Notes: generated by a model from the sequence alone, not told the origin. Shown: positions 21,561 to 34,427, numbered from the stretch's first letter. The stretch is 64,000 nucleotides of DNA from Camellia lanceoleosa (GCA_025200525.1 CM045767.1:5777437-5841436); one strand, 5' to 3'. Made by a program: numbers and translations.

Positions 21561-23577
21561 TCACATTTTTTTATTTGAGTTTTTATAGCATGATAATGTT
21601 AAAATTCTTCTCCTATATTACATAGGTTGTAACATACTTTCTAAAATAATTTCACATATATATACATACACTCATGAACAAAAACTTAAATAATTTAATT
21701 AAATTTATTAAATATTAAAAAAATCTTTTGTTAAGTGTATCGTACGAGTCAATGCACTGGTAAATTATCTATTAAAAATCAACCGACATCATTTCAATAA
21801 AGAATTGTTTGAATGAAGCAATTAGTATCCATAAAAAATAGTTTGAATAAATCCATTCAAAGTGAGATTTTTTTGTGAGGGTAAATTACACTTACGATTC
21901 TTGAGATTTTTGATAATTATAGTGACTTCTCATGTTATTTTAATAATTATATTAACTTTCTTTACTTTTTTAAACTATTATCAAAATTCTTTCATTATTA
22001 CACTCTGTTAGGCCATTTAATAAAATTTGTTGATGCCATATTGATGTCATAGGTTATAATGTTAAAAATGGGCATTTACACACAAGTATTAATTTATACA
22101 CTTATACTTCATTAAATCCTAACTAAGATTTTTTGCACCTTCAAGTCCCATTAATTTTTTAAAAGTTGGAATTGCCTTTCAATAATGATTGTTCATTATT
22201 TATGATTACCTATAAAGGAACATAATGATTTGACATTTATTTTGATTTTCAAAACTTTAAAAACATCAACTTTAAAATTGAAAAAATTCAAAAAAATTGA
22301 ATTTTTTTTTTGGTGCAAAACCGAAAATTTAAGGAGCATGATGATGGAATATTGATGTGCAAAACTAAAAAACTTTAAAAATGAAAAAATTAATAATGTT
22401 CTCAATTTTAAAATTAGAAAAAACTGAAAATGTTCTTGGTTTTATTGAATAGTTGAATCAAACTAATAAGTAGAAGGGTAAAAACGATTAATCTCATGCT
22501 TTATTTATTTATTTTATCAGTTAATGAAACAATTATCTAGAATATTACTATGCAAAAATGATAATATTTCTAGTTTTAAAAATTGAAAAAAAAAATTGAT
22601 AATATTCTCAGTTTTACTTTGGTTTTGGCTTTTTGGCTAAAAAAGTACAAAAGACAAAATTGGTTACATAAGTCAATAAAAAAAAATGTCATATCTAAAT
22701 CATAATTATTGCATTTTTCTCTCCCAAAAGTAAAAAAAGCCAAAAACAAAAACCAAATGAGGCTTAAAAAACTAAGCTAAAAAAGCCAAAAAGCCAAGCT
22801 ATTTTAACTCTTCCCAAATGACGACTAAATAAGACTTATTGGTTCAAAAAAATCTTAGATAGGACCTGAGCTACCATAACATTTGCTCATTAGGCAATTA
22901 ACTAAATAGGACTTTTAGGTAATTAACTTTATTAAAAATGATGAAATTGCTCATTAGTTACTTTATCTATTCAAATAAGAAATTTTACTCACCCCCGTTA
23001 AAGTTTTGTATATATATATTATTAAATACCCATACATATTTTAGCATTATTTAATAAAAGTTTTAAATTTTGTGCAATATTAAATAAAACCCTTAAATTG
23101 TTAATACATTATTAAATCATTTAGTGGAAAAAAAAACTTAATTTCCATTGATAAAATACTTAACATCCTAATAATTTAAAATAAGACTTATTCCACACTA
23201 TATAAACAACGTAAAATTTATCATTTTAAGTAATGCATTTATTATTTGAATTTTCTTTAAAGTTGAAATAAATGGATTTATCTTTTTCCCCGATGATTTG
23301 CATTGTTTATTTATTCATATGTAAAAAAAACTATTATTTTATCTTTTCTCAATCATATATAATTTTAAATTTTAAATTTTTATTTTTGAGTCATTAAACT
23401 TTTAGTCGAGGCACATTCAAAAAAATGCATGTTAATATATCTTACATGATTTAAAAAAAATTTTTAAAAAAATCTAGAAGTAAAAAAAATTCAAAAAATA
23501 TTTTGGAGCTCTAATTTGTTAGCTCTAATAACTCTAATATGTGTGTGAGGCCCATCTGATGTGATGTTTTAACCTTG

Positions 23578-23631
<54 letters not shown>

Positions 23632-24290
23632 GATTTTCCACCTCACTAGAGCTCAATTAGAACTTTAGTTTTAGAGGGATATATCAATGTTGAAAAAATT
23701 CTACCCTAGGCCGACAATGATCCAAATGTTCATCTCGTAAACCTAGCAATAAAGATGAGTTGTGTAAAAAATGAATGTCATCTGACATCACTAAAAACAT
23801 GAATAAATTGTATTTTGTTTTTAAATATAGCCAACAACTATTAGTTTAAAATTAAACTATCCATTTCATAAAATAAAATACAATTTGTTCATTTATTCAA
23901 TGACATCCGATAAAGCTAATTTTTTACGTTGATGATTTTTAACTGCTAGATTACAAGAAAAACTGTTTGGATCATCATTGTGGGTCCAAAGTGAAAACCT
24001 CAAAATAAAATATGGAGAAATATAGAAGATAATGGTATGAAGAGGAGTTATTCCAGTAAGTAATTAACCAAAAACTGTTTTTCCAGTTTGAGGGTGCAAC
24101 TGAGTCAAAATCCCCAGCTGTGAAGACAAAGTGAAATGTAGACAAACATTGAATTTACTGCATGTATAATTAGATACAAGTGTTTTATTTTTTTTGATTA
24201 TTGAAGAGTCGTGAAACGTCTCTTTTCTAAAATGTTTTGTGGTCCATTTCTATGTAAGTGAACTTTGAATCAACCTGTAATTCTCGCATA
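21561..24290. other. Gene-less AT-rich interval upstream of the LRR pseudogene
   Basis: No supported coding region or RNA. A (CTT)n run grading into a T-run of about 32 lies at 23577-23631. A GGGTAAATTACACTTA start at about 21880 resembles a Mutator-type terminus but no partner end was found. Confidence 0.55.
23577..23631. repeat. (CTT)n / poly-T tract
   Basis: Seven CTT-type units followed by about 32 T. The long homopolymer may be imprecise in assembly. Confidence 0.9.
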
Positions 24291-24295
24291 TTACA

Positions 24296-24303
24296 TATAT
24301 ATA
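24296..24303 (+). promoter_or_regulatory. Candidate TATA box of the LRR pseudogene
   Basis: TATATATA lies 34 bp before the ATG at 24338. The close spacing implies a very short leader, so the assignment is tentative. Confidence 0.3.
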
Positions 24304-24337
24304 GATTTGTGTTGAACAAAAGCTAGAACAATTTATC

Positions 24338-27161
24338 ATGGTAAACATGGCTAATACTTCTTTCCAACTTTTTTCCCTTATCTTCCTTTGTTTTTCATAT
24401 TTCTTTCCCTTGAAACCAGGAAATTCAGTTCCAACTCTAGCAATTCGAACCCCAGTTGCATAGAAATTGAAAGAAAAGAACTTCTTGAATTCAAAAAAAG
24501 CCTCACAGATCCTTATAGTCTACTTTCTTCTTGGATAGGCAATGATTGTTGTACGTGGATGGGCATAGGCTGTAACAACCAGACTGGCAATGTCATAACA
24601 CTGGACCTAAAATATTGCTATTTGGGTGGTGAGGTGAGGCAAGTGCCTCCTTGCTCGACTTCAAATATTTGAATAATTTGGACATAAGCATGAATAATTT
24701 CCACGGAATTTTAGTCCCAAATTTCATGGGTTCACTTAAAAAGTTGAGTTACCTCAATCTCTCTGTACTTTCAAGTTGGGTTTCTGATTTAAACTGGATT
24801 GTTGGTCTATCTTCTCTAAAATATTTTAATCTTGGATATGTGAACCTCACTTTGGCAAGTACTAATTGGCTGCAAGCTCTTAATATGCTTCTTTCTCTGT
24901 CAGAATTGAGATTGCAAAGCTGTGAACTTCTCAACTTACCTCACTCTGTACCAAACATCAATTTCACTTCCCTTTCCGTCCTTGATCTCTCTGATAACAA
25001 TTTCGAACTCTTCAATACCTCAATAGTTGTTTAACATAAGTACACTTTTGGATCTAGGTCTTTTTAATAGTTATGTGAAGGCCCCTGTTTCTGATATACC
25101 ATGGGGAAACCTCTACAACTTGATAACTTTAGATTTAGCAAAAAATCAAATTAGTGGTGACATAAATGAACTTATAGGGGGCTTGGTTGAATGCATCAAC
25201 AATAGCTTAGAGGAGTTACGGTTAGAGTATAACCAAGTGAGAGGGCAGTTGCCAGATTATTCACTAGCACACCTTCAGAACTAAATCTCAGGCCCGATTC
25301 CAAAATCTATTGGAAGGTTATCAAAATTGGAGGCATTAGACGTCTCTTTTAATCAAATGAATGGGTCCATACGCCAGGGCGTTGGAAAACTTGCAAACTT
25401 AAACTTCTTGTCACTTGATAACAATTACTGGGAAGGTGCTCTATCCCAAAATCATTAGTTTCAGAATATCATCATCGAACAAAAGTTTAATCTTCAATAT
25501 GAGCCACGAATGGGTTCCTCCTTTAGCCTAACAAACATCACAGTCCGAAACTGTCGATTAGATTCCAGATTTCTAGCATGGCCAAGTAATCAAAAACAAC
25601 TTTCTTCTATAAGGTTCACAGACGTTGCCATTTCAGAAACAATACCTTATTGGCTTTGGGAGTTATCTCCATAGATTTTTTGGTTAGATCTTTCTGGTAA
25701 TTGGATACATGGAGTGCTTCCCAATTCATTAGTATTTTCTAGGGCGTATCTAGTGGATTTAAGTTTCAACCACTTAGAGGGTTCACTCCCAGTTTGGCCT
25801 AATGTGTCACATCTCCTCTTGGCAAACAATTTATTTTTAGGATCAATTCCCATGAACATCGACCAAATGATGCTGTCATTAAAAGCTCTTGATTTATTTG
25901 GGAACTTCCTAAATGGTAGCATCCCATTGTCCATAGGTAAGATGGAACATCTAGCAACGCTTTATCTATCAAACAACTATTTGTCTAGAAAAATCCATGA
26001 TCAATGGAGGGATTTACCAAGTCTTGGAATCATAGATTTATCCAGAAACAATTTACATAGTGAGATTCCAAGTTCAATTGGCTCACTACCTGCGCTTTTT
26101 TGGTTAAAATTAAGCAGCAACAATCTTTCAGGGGAACTATCTTTTGCATTACAGAACTGCAAAGGCTTGACGATACTTGATCTTGGAGAAAATCAATTCT
26201 ATGGGAACATACCCAAATACATTGGAAAAGACTTCTTATAACTATCCGAACTGCGCATACGAGCCAACAAGTTCAGTGGAAATATTCCTAAACAACTATG
26301 CTCTCTTACTCACCTCCACATCCTAGAACTCGCTCTTAATAATTTATCAGGATCTATTCCATCATGCTTGGGAAAATTGGTTGCTCTGAATTCCTTGATA
26401 TCATATAGTCCATATAAACCCTCTAGCAGTGACTTCTATGATCTACAAATGGAAATGGAATTGGTTATGAAAGGAAGACAACTGTTATGTACCTTGACGC
26501 TTGAGTTGGTAAATATCATTGACTTGTCGAGCAACAATCTTCATGGAGAGATCCCCGAACTAATAACAAATCTCCCAACCTTGGGAACCTTAAATTTATC
26601 CCACAACCAATTGAAAGGGAAAATACCAGAGAAGATTGGAAGCTTACAATGGTTAGAAACACTTGACCTCTCATGCAACCACCTTTTAGGTCCAATTCCT
26701 CCAACCATGTCCTCTATGACTTCACTGAACAATTTGAACTTGTCATTTAACAATTTGTCTGGACCAATTCCATTTGGCAACTAGTTCCAAACCTTCACTG
26801 ATCTTTCTATTTACAAGGGTAACCCAGAACTTTGTGGGCCTCCATTGCTGACCAAGTGCCTAATGCCTAATGATAATGATACTGCTGGAAACCAACATGC
26901 GAAGGCTCACAAAGATGAAGATGATAATGAAAACCTGGGCTTCTAGCTTGGCATGTGTTAGCAAAAATAATTTTTGGTGCCAACAGCATGGCATTGGGGT
27001 TTGTGGTGGGGTTTTGGGCTGTTTGTGGTAGTTTGGTATTAAAGAAGTCTTGGAGATACGCCTACTTCCGATGTGTTGATGAATTGAAAGGTTGGGTTTT
27101 CGTTGTCATGATGGTGAACTTGAACCGTTTACGAAGAATGATGGGAGCAGAACATAACTGA
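24338..27161 (+). pseudogene. LRR receptor-like protein (Cf/EIX type), disrupted
   Basis: Members of this family are plasma-membrane immune receptors with extracellular leucine-rich repeats, one transmembrane helix and a short tail, lacking a kinase. Seen here: a signal peptide from ATG 24338 (SLIFLCFSYFF), an N-terminal cap (IERKELLEFK, NDCCTWMGIGC), many LRRs of the LxxLxLSxNxLxGxIP type from about 24690 to 26780, the usual GNxFQTF junction, a C-cap (GNPELCGPPL), an acidic spacer, then a transmembrane segment (MALGFVVGFWAVCGSLVL) and a basic tail ending at 27161. Lesions: frameshifts near 24400-24460, 24640, 25020 and 26940; in-frame stops near 25282, 25456, 25672, 26239 and 26782 (the last a TAG where GNQF is usual). 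It seems shorter than typical relatives, with a deletion after about 24760. Intronless. Tandem paralogues are expected. Confidence 0.93.
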
Positions 27162-27847
27162 AGGCCCATTTGGGTAACTATAGGTACTAATGTGAAGTGT
27201 CTTTCTTGCTGTAAAATGCTAATTAGTATAAATACTTAACTATTTTAGTCTTCTTTTTCAACTTCTAAACAAATTAACAAAATTCAATATATATATATAT
27301 TTGCAATGAACATGTGTCTCTTTTAAAGCTAATAAGAACCTCTTTGTTCTTTAATGCATCCTCAGCATTTTAAAAACCTTTCTAGATTTTCCACCAAGTA
27401 CGTAAATAACTTAAAAAAAAGACAATACAACACCAATACATTTTTTTTATTCTATACCAAAAAGCATTTGATTGTAAATCATATTTCCTAAACTCAAGTA
27501 GTTTCGAACTTTATTTTGCAAACTGATGTTTTGTGAAGTAGTTTTTTCAAGTTTAAAATGGTGTTTTGAAAACTCAGACTGTAAAAGTTTTTATAGTAAG
27601 TTATTTGAAACATGAACTGATTAAAAATTCGAATTTGGAAAATACAATTTTAAAGTTGAAGTCATGTTATCAATCCGTACTCCCAAAAAAATAGCTCGCT
27701 TTTGACAAATACATTGAAAATGACTTCTTTCGGTAAAAAAAACTTACACCAATACATTAGGGGTTCCTTGCATCCTTGGTGCTGACCGATGAAATAGAAT
27801 TTCATCCTTTGCTCCACAGATGCAGTAAGATCATATATCTCCCCCAT
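27162..27847. other. 3' flank of the LRR pseudogene
   Basis: AT-rich, no gene. It precedes the point where similarity to the window start begins. Confidence 0.6.
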
Positions 27848-28158
27848 TCTTCGTGCAAAATATTTGTATATCACTTTGATACTTTGCTTGAGAAATGTCG
27901 AGTTATTTTGTACAATATTCAAAATTTTGACTTTTTACAATTATGTTGATTCAAAAAGGAAATTTTGAACAAAAAGGACATCAGATGAATAGCTTGTTTT
28001 ACTTTTCCACCATGGCCAACATGGTTTAGCCTTTTCTTCATGCTTCTCAAGTTTCAAAACTTTGGTTATATTTGTTTTCCATTAATAATGTTTGTAATAA
28101 AGACAGTTTTATTTTATTACTATTAATGATAAGAACAATTAATAAACTTATTATCCTA

Positions 28159-28655
28159 GTAGGCGGTGGAGGAAGCCCTTCAAGCTCAGTTGTTCCACCC
28201 ATGTCATTCCCTCCCTCAAACTCTGAATCCATCCCCCAATCGTCCGCACCTAAACTTGAAGCCCTTAAATCAGTCACTCTGTTAATTTAAGACCTTATGG
28301 TTCTCATTTTTTGATATTTTTGGTTCCAAGAACTTCAAGGAACTTCCTGGGATTTATCTTATTTCTGTAATTAACCTTCAAGGAACTTCCTGGAACTTTT
28401 TGAAATTTATCTTATTTCTGTAATTCGCCTTCACCTCTTTTCAGATTGTTCACTGATTTTGATTTTTGACATCAAAATTTTTTCTCTGTGAAACCCATAA
28501 AACTAAAATCAAACCCATTTTTGACATCAAGAAGAACATAATTTCATAGAAATCAAACACTTCCACCAAACCCACTGAGGAAATCAGCACAAAATTAAAC
28601 TAAAAAAATCATATAGAACCCTAGACAAGTGTAAGAAATGGGGAAATAGAAAAAT

Positions 28656-28690
<35 letters not shown>

Positions 28691-29462
28691 GAGATCGACA
28701 GAGATAGAGAGAGACTGATAGCGATAGAGAGAGAGACAAAAACTTGTGATTTGCGGTAGTGGCGGTGGTGACGTGTGATGGTGGCCAGCGACGATGGGGT
28801 GGTGACCGTCAGTGGTGAGCGGGCGTCAGGTTTGGTGGTGATTGGTCTCTGTGTGTGTGAGACAGAACAGAGACAAGAGTGTTTGTGTGAAACAAAGAGG
28901 GGAGCGATTCAAAAAAAAAAAAAAAACAAAAAACAAAGAAAAAAATTTCGTACCTTTAATGACTAAATTATGATTTGTCAGCAAATATAACTCAATAACG
29001 ACAAAATCTTTTGTAGCTGTTTGTGCAATTTGGCTACTAAGTATTGTTTTCCTCGGCAAAAACTAAGTATACAATGACTACAATTTTTTAGTCACTCATG
29101 GTTTATATTTCCGATGAAATTCTTTGGTCGGCAAAGAGTAACCCAATGTATTTGCCTATTTTTTGGCGACTAAATTTTTTTTAGTCGGCAAATGGTTGTG
29201 TACGCCGACTGAAACAGGAATTAGTAGCCTAAAATCTAGACTAACGTTGACTAAAATTTTTTTAATTGCCTATTAAGTTTTATTTAGCGACCAAAATTTT
29301 TTTTAGTCGCCAATAACTGATATATGGCTACTACTAAATTTTAGTAGCTAAAATGCAAAACATTGTTGACCAAGAAAAAATTTAGTCGGGAAAGGTCTCA
29401 CTTTTGGCAAAATTTGTTTTAGTTGCCAAATTTGATCACCAATAGTGCAAATTGTTGTAGTG
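28159..29462. mobile_element. CACTA-related insertion with a missing left terminus
   Basis: The right end, ATTGTTGTAGTG, matches the terminus of the 1194-2342 element. The right 500 bp contains the same TTTAGTCGCCAA / GGCGACTAAA units in more diverged form. The left junction, directly after TTATCCTAG, lacks a CACTA end. The left part (28159-28960) is instead unrelated sequence: a Ser/Pro-codon-rich stretch (28160-28290), then a GA microsatellite (28659-28688) and a GC-rich Gly/Val-codon stretch (28740-28900). Copy A of the duplication lacks all of this. It is a rearranged element, or one with captured host sequence. Confidence 0.6.
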
Positions 29463-30417
29463 AAAAGCCAAGAAAGGTATGTTGTAGTAATATTATACAG
29501 ATAAAAAAATATAGGGGAAATTGCAACAAAAAAAGAAAAATCAGAATTTAATCCTTGTAACAAAATAAATTCTGATTTTTTTATTTTGTTAATTTAACCT
29601 AATTTTCTGATTTGTTTTCAATCTAAAACATCTGCCTATTTTTGTTAAGTAAAACTAACCAAAAAAAAGTATTTTAGTTATTAAACTCAATGTAGGTATA
29701 TATAAAATGTTTAAAATATTATTTTTTATTGAATTCAATGACTAAAATATTTATTTTCTATTGATTTTCAATCTATACAAAATCAATACAGTATGATGAT
29801 TTTACCAGTTAAAAGCATAAGGCTGATCAAGATGACTTGTATTTTTAAATATGTCACTAGCACATTTTAGTAAAAAATTCAGTAAGAATATCAATGCAAG
29901 TGTGTCATTGTTCTTGGAATGCAAATGAAAAGGGCAAGAGTCATAATATAATCTACCTTTAAAAGACAATACATTGCAGCCTAAGACACCACCTCTTGCT
30001 AAAAAAAAATAAAAAAAAATCCAAAGTTACGCAATTCACCCAAAGTCAGGACGACATCCATAGTCTTGGAAGTTTCAAAATTGTTACAAGCAAGATTAAA
30101 TCATCATCTACAGGTCACAAGTGCATTTTACTTACTAGGATCCACATTATTCAAACACAGTAAACTATTTATATATTTTGTCTTCTTTTTGTATCATATG
30201 ATTTCTATTTTTCACTCTTCTGGTTTCTATATTTATCATCATATATAAATTGGCCACCTGAAAAGTCGGTTAACATGCTAAAAAGTAGATCCAAGAAAAT
30301 GTGAGCTTCATAGTAATGGACACTGGATCCTTGATCCAATGGAGGGTTCAAGGGGGTCTTCGCCAAGGGTTGGAGGGGCAAGGGGGTCCCAAATTTTTCC
30401 TGAGGGTAGCTTGGTAA

Positions 30418-30627
30418 TTGCTGATATAACCTTAGCATTATATATAAAAGTGTTGCTTTCTATAGCAGCTGATTGTACTCGCTTTTCATTCCCTTTATAA
30501 AATAGAACTAGTGTGAGCCATGGACGGAAGCAATCTTGTCGAACTACGTAAATCTCTATGGTATTTTTTGTGTGAGATTGTTTTTGTTTTCATCGTGCTA
30601 TTGTTTGTGTGTTTGTTTATTCCACAA
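30418..30627 (+). repeat. LTR-like remnant, second copy
   Basis: Equivalent of 738-946, with the GTGGACGTAGG-type block (here CATGGACGGAAGCAATCTTG) and ACTACGTAAATCTCTATGG. Shared position in both copies shows it predates the duplication. Confidence 0.45.
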
Positions 30628-30987
30628 AAAATAAAAAATAAATAAAATAAATGATTACACATAAAACAAAACAAAAAATTGTTTTCATCACTACATATTA
30701 AAAAAAATCAAAAAATGAAGAAAAGAAAAGAAATTAAGAAAGAAAGTGAAGTGTTTTTAGCAACTACTCATATAGATAGGACTTTTATTGGATCATTGGA
30801 CAAAACAAACCTCTTATGGCACTAGCTAGTGAGTAGAAACTGAGGATCATATTCCATAAAATCACTTTCATGAGGTAGAACAAATAAAAATAAAAATACC
30901 ATGGTTTGACAGATATATTCATATGGGACATTCCTTTCTACAAAGATGAAGTAGTAACAGAGAAACAATTAATCATCCAAAAAGTTA

Positions 30988-31128
30988 GGGGAAACTATGG
31001 TCCAGTGATGGCAGAAAAAAAAAATTACAAATTCATGGTAAAATTTATAATTTTAATTATTATTATTTATAATATTTATCATCTATTTGTAATTTTTTCT
31101 TTTTTGACTTCTGTCAAGTAATTTTCCC
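30988..31128. mobile_element. Mutator-like MITE, 141 bp
   Basis: It starts GGGGAAACTATGG, ends ATTTTCCC, and is flanked by the 9-bp duplication AAAAAGTTA (30979-30987 and 31129-31137). The sister locus at 2424-2440 has a single uninterrupted GAAAAGTTAAATATTG, an empty site. Non-coding. The terminal inverted repeat is short. Confidence 0.8.
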
Positions 31129-31310
31129 AAAAAGTTAAATATTGTCAAGCATGCTAGAGTATGGAAATACAATTTGATAAGGGATAATAGAACAATTATA
31201 ACAACACGAGAATATTATTCTCTCATTATTGTTAAATGTAGTGGGTCTAAAATATATACATGATTTTTATTGCATCAATACACATAAACGGTAAAATAAA
31301 GCGATGAAAT

Positions 31311-32301
31311 GAATTCAGCAGTAAATTGCATTTCTATTAACAAAATTATACTAGTAAGAAACTCTAGGAATGAGACAATGGCACTAAATTTTCCAACTAA
31401 AAAAAATTTAATTGCCAAAAGTTCCACAAGAGGTTATTAAAAAAAATGTTTGATCTACGTTAATTTAGGTTTTAGGCTACTAAATATTTTTTTCTATAAT
31501 AGTGACATACTATTCTAGAATTTAAACAATCATAAGAAAATTAGTTTCACCATAAGTATTTAGACCATTACAAATTAAAACTAAAAACTAATAAACAAAA
31601 GTAATAAAAGAAGATATTATGCGGGTTTAGGTTTGATTTTAGGTTTTATATAGAATAAGAGAAGATACTATGGAGGAGGATGTACAATAAAAATATAGAC
31701 TATTTGTATACGGTCCGGATCGGTTCCAATCCGGAACCGTGGGGTTCAATCCGGAACCAATCCGTAGACTATGGATTTTTAATTCTTCAATCCGGAACCA
31801 AACCACAGATTCAAAAAACTAATCCAAACCTATCGGATTGGACTGGACTAGATCGGATTACGGATTTCACGGATTCCTTACTCAGTCCTATAAGAAGAAG
31901 CTACACCAAACAGTTTGGCATGGACTCCCAAATTAAAATAAGCAATAATCAGTTTATAGAAGCTACAACAAATAGCCTCGGAGTCCAATTGGACTCTTAA
32001 TCCGACTTATAAATTTTCAATCAAACAATAGATTCTGGCATGAAATGAACATGGAGTCCAATCCTCCCCTTCTAATCCTTCCCAACAAACACCCCCTAAA
32101 GTGATGAGTGTTCTGAACATAGACGGAATACCAAATACCAAATGTCAAAGGTGAGATTTGAACCCAATAATCTCAATTTTTAAATTTTTATACTAGATCA
32201 ATTATCTCAAAAGTTTAAATTGTTAAAAAATGAACCCAATAATATAGGATGTAAGGACATGGCAGTTGGCACAGTGGTTCATGTACAGTAATGGAGTCAT
32301 G
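31311..32301. other. Gene-less interval with TCCGGA-rich repeats
   Basis: No supported gene. At about 31713-31810 the motif CAATCCGGAACC occurs four times in variants around the palindrome TCCGGA. A CCTTCCCAACAAACACCCCCTA end at about 32075-32096 looks like a MITE terminus but its partner was not identified. Confidence 0.5.
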
Positions 32302-32506
32302 AAATTTGTCATGGCCTCATAATAATAACATTAAACCCATCAATTTAGACATGCATTGATATAACAGACGAACATCATTATATTCCACAGAGTAATTCTT
32401 TACAAGAAACATTACATGTTAACAACAGAATCAAATGCCTTATGGGCTTACAGCTTTCCAAGCTAACACTTGGTTACAAAGAGAAGAGCACTAACTCAAA
32501 TACATA

Positions 32507-32689
32507 TTAAGCCCTTGGCTTGAAATTACATGTAATACAACAAAAGATAACCAAAACCACAAACGTCTGCCTGCCTCTAGCCTCCCAAGCGATGTCCTTG
32601 GAGATGGCATGCTTCATGTACCTGAAAATGGTATCCCATATAGGGTGAGCCACAGCCCAGTAGAAATACACTAAACCGACTGTGAACAA
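32507..32689 (-). other. Unrecognised membrane-like ORF, 60 residues
   Basis: The minus-strand ORF opens MFTVGLVYFYWAVAHPIW and continues with FRYMKHAISKDIAWEARGR, a hydrophobic FVVLVIFCCIT stretch and a stop. It reads like a real protein end: the codon pattern is not low-complexity, and a possible splice acceptor TTGTTCACAG precedes GTCGGTTTAGTG. The downstream minus-strand sequence to 32310 looks like a plant 3' UTR. It could be a captured terminal exon in the LTR, or a host-gene remnant that would push the LTR boundary rightward. I do not recognise the family. Confidence 0.3.
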
Positions 32690-32995
32690 TGACTAAAAGA
32701 TTAGCAGTTAATAGATGGTCAACACTTGTACATTCGTTTACATCTTATTACGATTCCATGACAATCAAGTCTATGTTACAATTCACTTTCCATTTCTTAT
32801 TCAATATTGAGTTTGAAAACAAGGCTCAGTACTCTGGCCAAAACCTTTGATGAGATTATAGTTCATCACTAGAACACTTTCGAAATCCAAGATGGATACA
32901 CATTTTGGTGTTGTATCAATAACACATAAACCACTTCCATGCTTCATAAATGATATACATTTTAGTGCTATATCAAATTAAACAAACATCTTCAC

Positions 32996-33155
32996 AGATA
33001 AGCATATGAGCTATATCACTACTACCACAGATAAGCATATGAGCTATATCGTCACTACCACAGATAAGCATATGAGTTATATCAACATTTCAATAGACAA
33101 GCATATGAGCTGTGTCATCATTCCAATGGGAGAGCATATGAGCTGCATCCCTGGG
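32996..33155. repeat. 33-bp tandem repeat, about 5 units
   Basis: Units start at 32996, 33029, 33062, 33095 and 33128 with AGATAAGCATATGAGC. The first three are nearly identical and the last two diverged. A matching 11-residue periodic ORF is a by-product. Confidence 0.92.
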
Positions 33156-33414
33156 TCCATCCCCCATCTTTTCTTAACCATTAACCGGTTTAGAGGTACA
33201 TCCCCCATCTTCCCCTAAACCGTGGAGTACATCCCCCATCTCCTCCCATACACAAGCAATGCATATGAACACAGAATTATATACGCAATCAATCAATACA
33301 TAAAATTAATGTATTTTATCAACCGTCTACACATAATGCACATAAACGCATTGGTCATATGCACAATCTATCAATACATGAAGTTAATGTATTCTATCAA
33401 CCGTCATACTCTGG

Positions 33415-33667
33415 TGGTGTTTGGGAACTTTGTTCCCAAATTTTTTTCTCATTTTTTCCACTAAAAGACAAAAGTTTTGCAAAACTAAAAAAAACACATC
33501 CAAACAAAATATCACATCCAACCCCATAATCATTTCATTTTTTCTCTTACAAACATCACATCCAACCACATAAAAACCCAACTATCTTTCCAAACACTAA
33601 AAATTTTTTATCTCATAAAAACCTACATCTACTAAAATCTACATAAAAACTCACTTCCCAAACACCC
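33415..33667. mobile_element. MITE-like inverted-repeat element, about 253 bp
   Basis: Ends GGTGTTTGGGAACTTTG and, inward from the right, GGGTGTTTGGGAAGTGAG. Flanks ACTCTGG and ACTCTAT may be a decayed duplication. Non-coding, AT-rich. The superfamily is not certain (hAT or PIF type). Confidence 0.55.
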
Positions 33668-34427
33668 ACTCTATGACACATCCAATTGATTAGTTCTATT
33701 TTGCCTAATCATCATGCATTGTCTACAACAATCAATATTACCCTCCACCGGTAGTCCAAAGCAATTATTTCTAAACAGGAAATAAATGCACAAATGGATA
33801 ATATAACAACATTTCAACTAGGTGAGCAATAAATGATTCAACTACACCCCTTAGTCCCATACATTCCCAATTTCAAAATTCTCAATTCAGTTCCTCATTT
33901 TCTTTAATTAATTATATACATTAATTAATTAAACCAGTTAGGACAACTTACCATAATTCACAAAACAACCCTAAGGTTCCATTTCCATCAATGTTCCAAC
34001 ATTAATTTCATTTCTCTATGCCTAACTTGCATATAGGTTTATATAATTAAAACTCCAACTTTTGTAAAATTACACAAAGGCCCAAACTTTCTCAAAAATT
34101 ACCCAACAACCCCTAACATATCAAAATGCTAAAATTCAAAGACAAAGCTCATAAGATGGAGTAGGTTATCCCTACCTCAAAAGGTGACACCCAACGAAGA
34201 AGATGAAGAAAATGAAAGTGCTCCAAATCACAAATTTCTCGGATCAAAAGATAGCCCTCGACGATCAACAACTTTTTTGTGAAGGCCAAAGGTGAGGAAA
34301 TCACTCATACTAGATCAATACCTAGAGAGAAGGTAGAGCTCTAGAGTGAGAAGCTCAACAATGGAGGTTTAGAAAAGTAAGAGAGAGAAATGGAGTTGAA
34401 AAAGTGATTCAGGAACCCGGATCTCAC

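Larger units (their letters stand above)
27848..31310. other. Duplicated segment, copy B
   Basis: Second copy of the 1-2605 segment. Colinear blocks are 27848-28158, 29463-29780, 30411-30987 and 31129-31310, separated by insertions at 28159-29462 (CACTA-related), about 29781-30410 (unassigned) and 30988-31128 (MITE). It lacks the CACTA element found in copy A. Confidence 0.8.

Noticed and set aside
28047..28290. Opposing ORFs with Pro-rich content at the CACTA-like insertion edge
   Set aside because: They overlap on both strands and span the duplication/insertion junction; no supportable gene, though captured sequence remains possible.
32996..33155. Regular repeats considered as a CRISPR array
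   Set aside because: Units are contiguous with no spacers, and the sequence is plant nuclear DNA.
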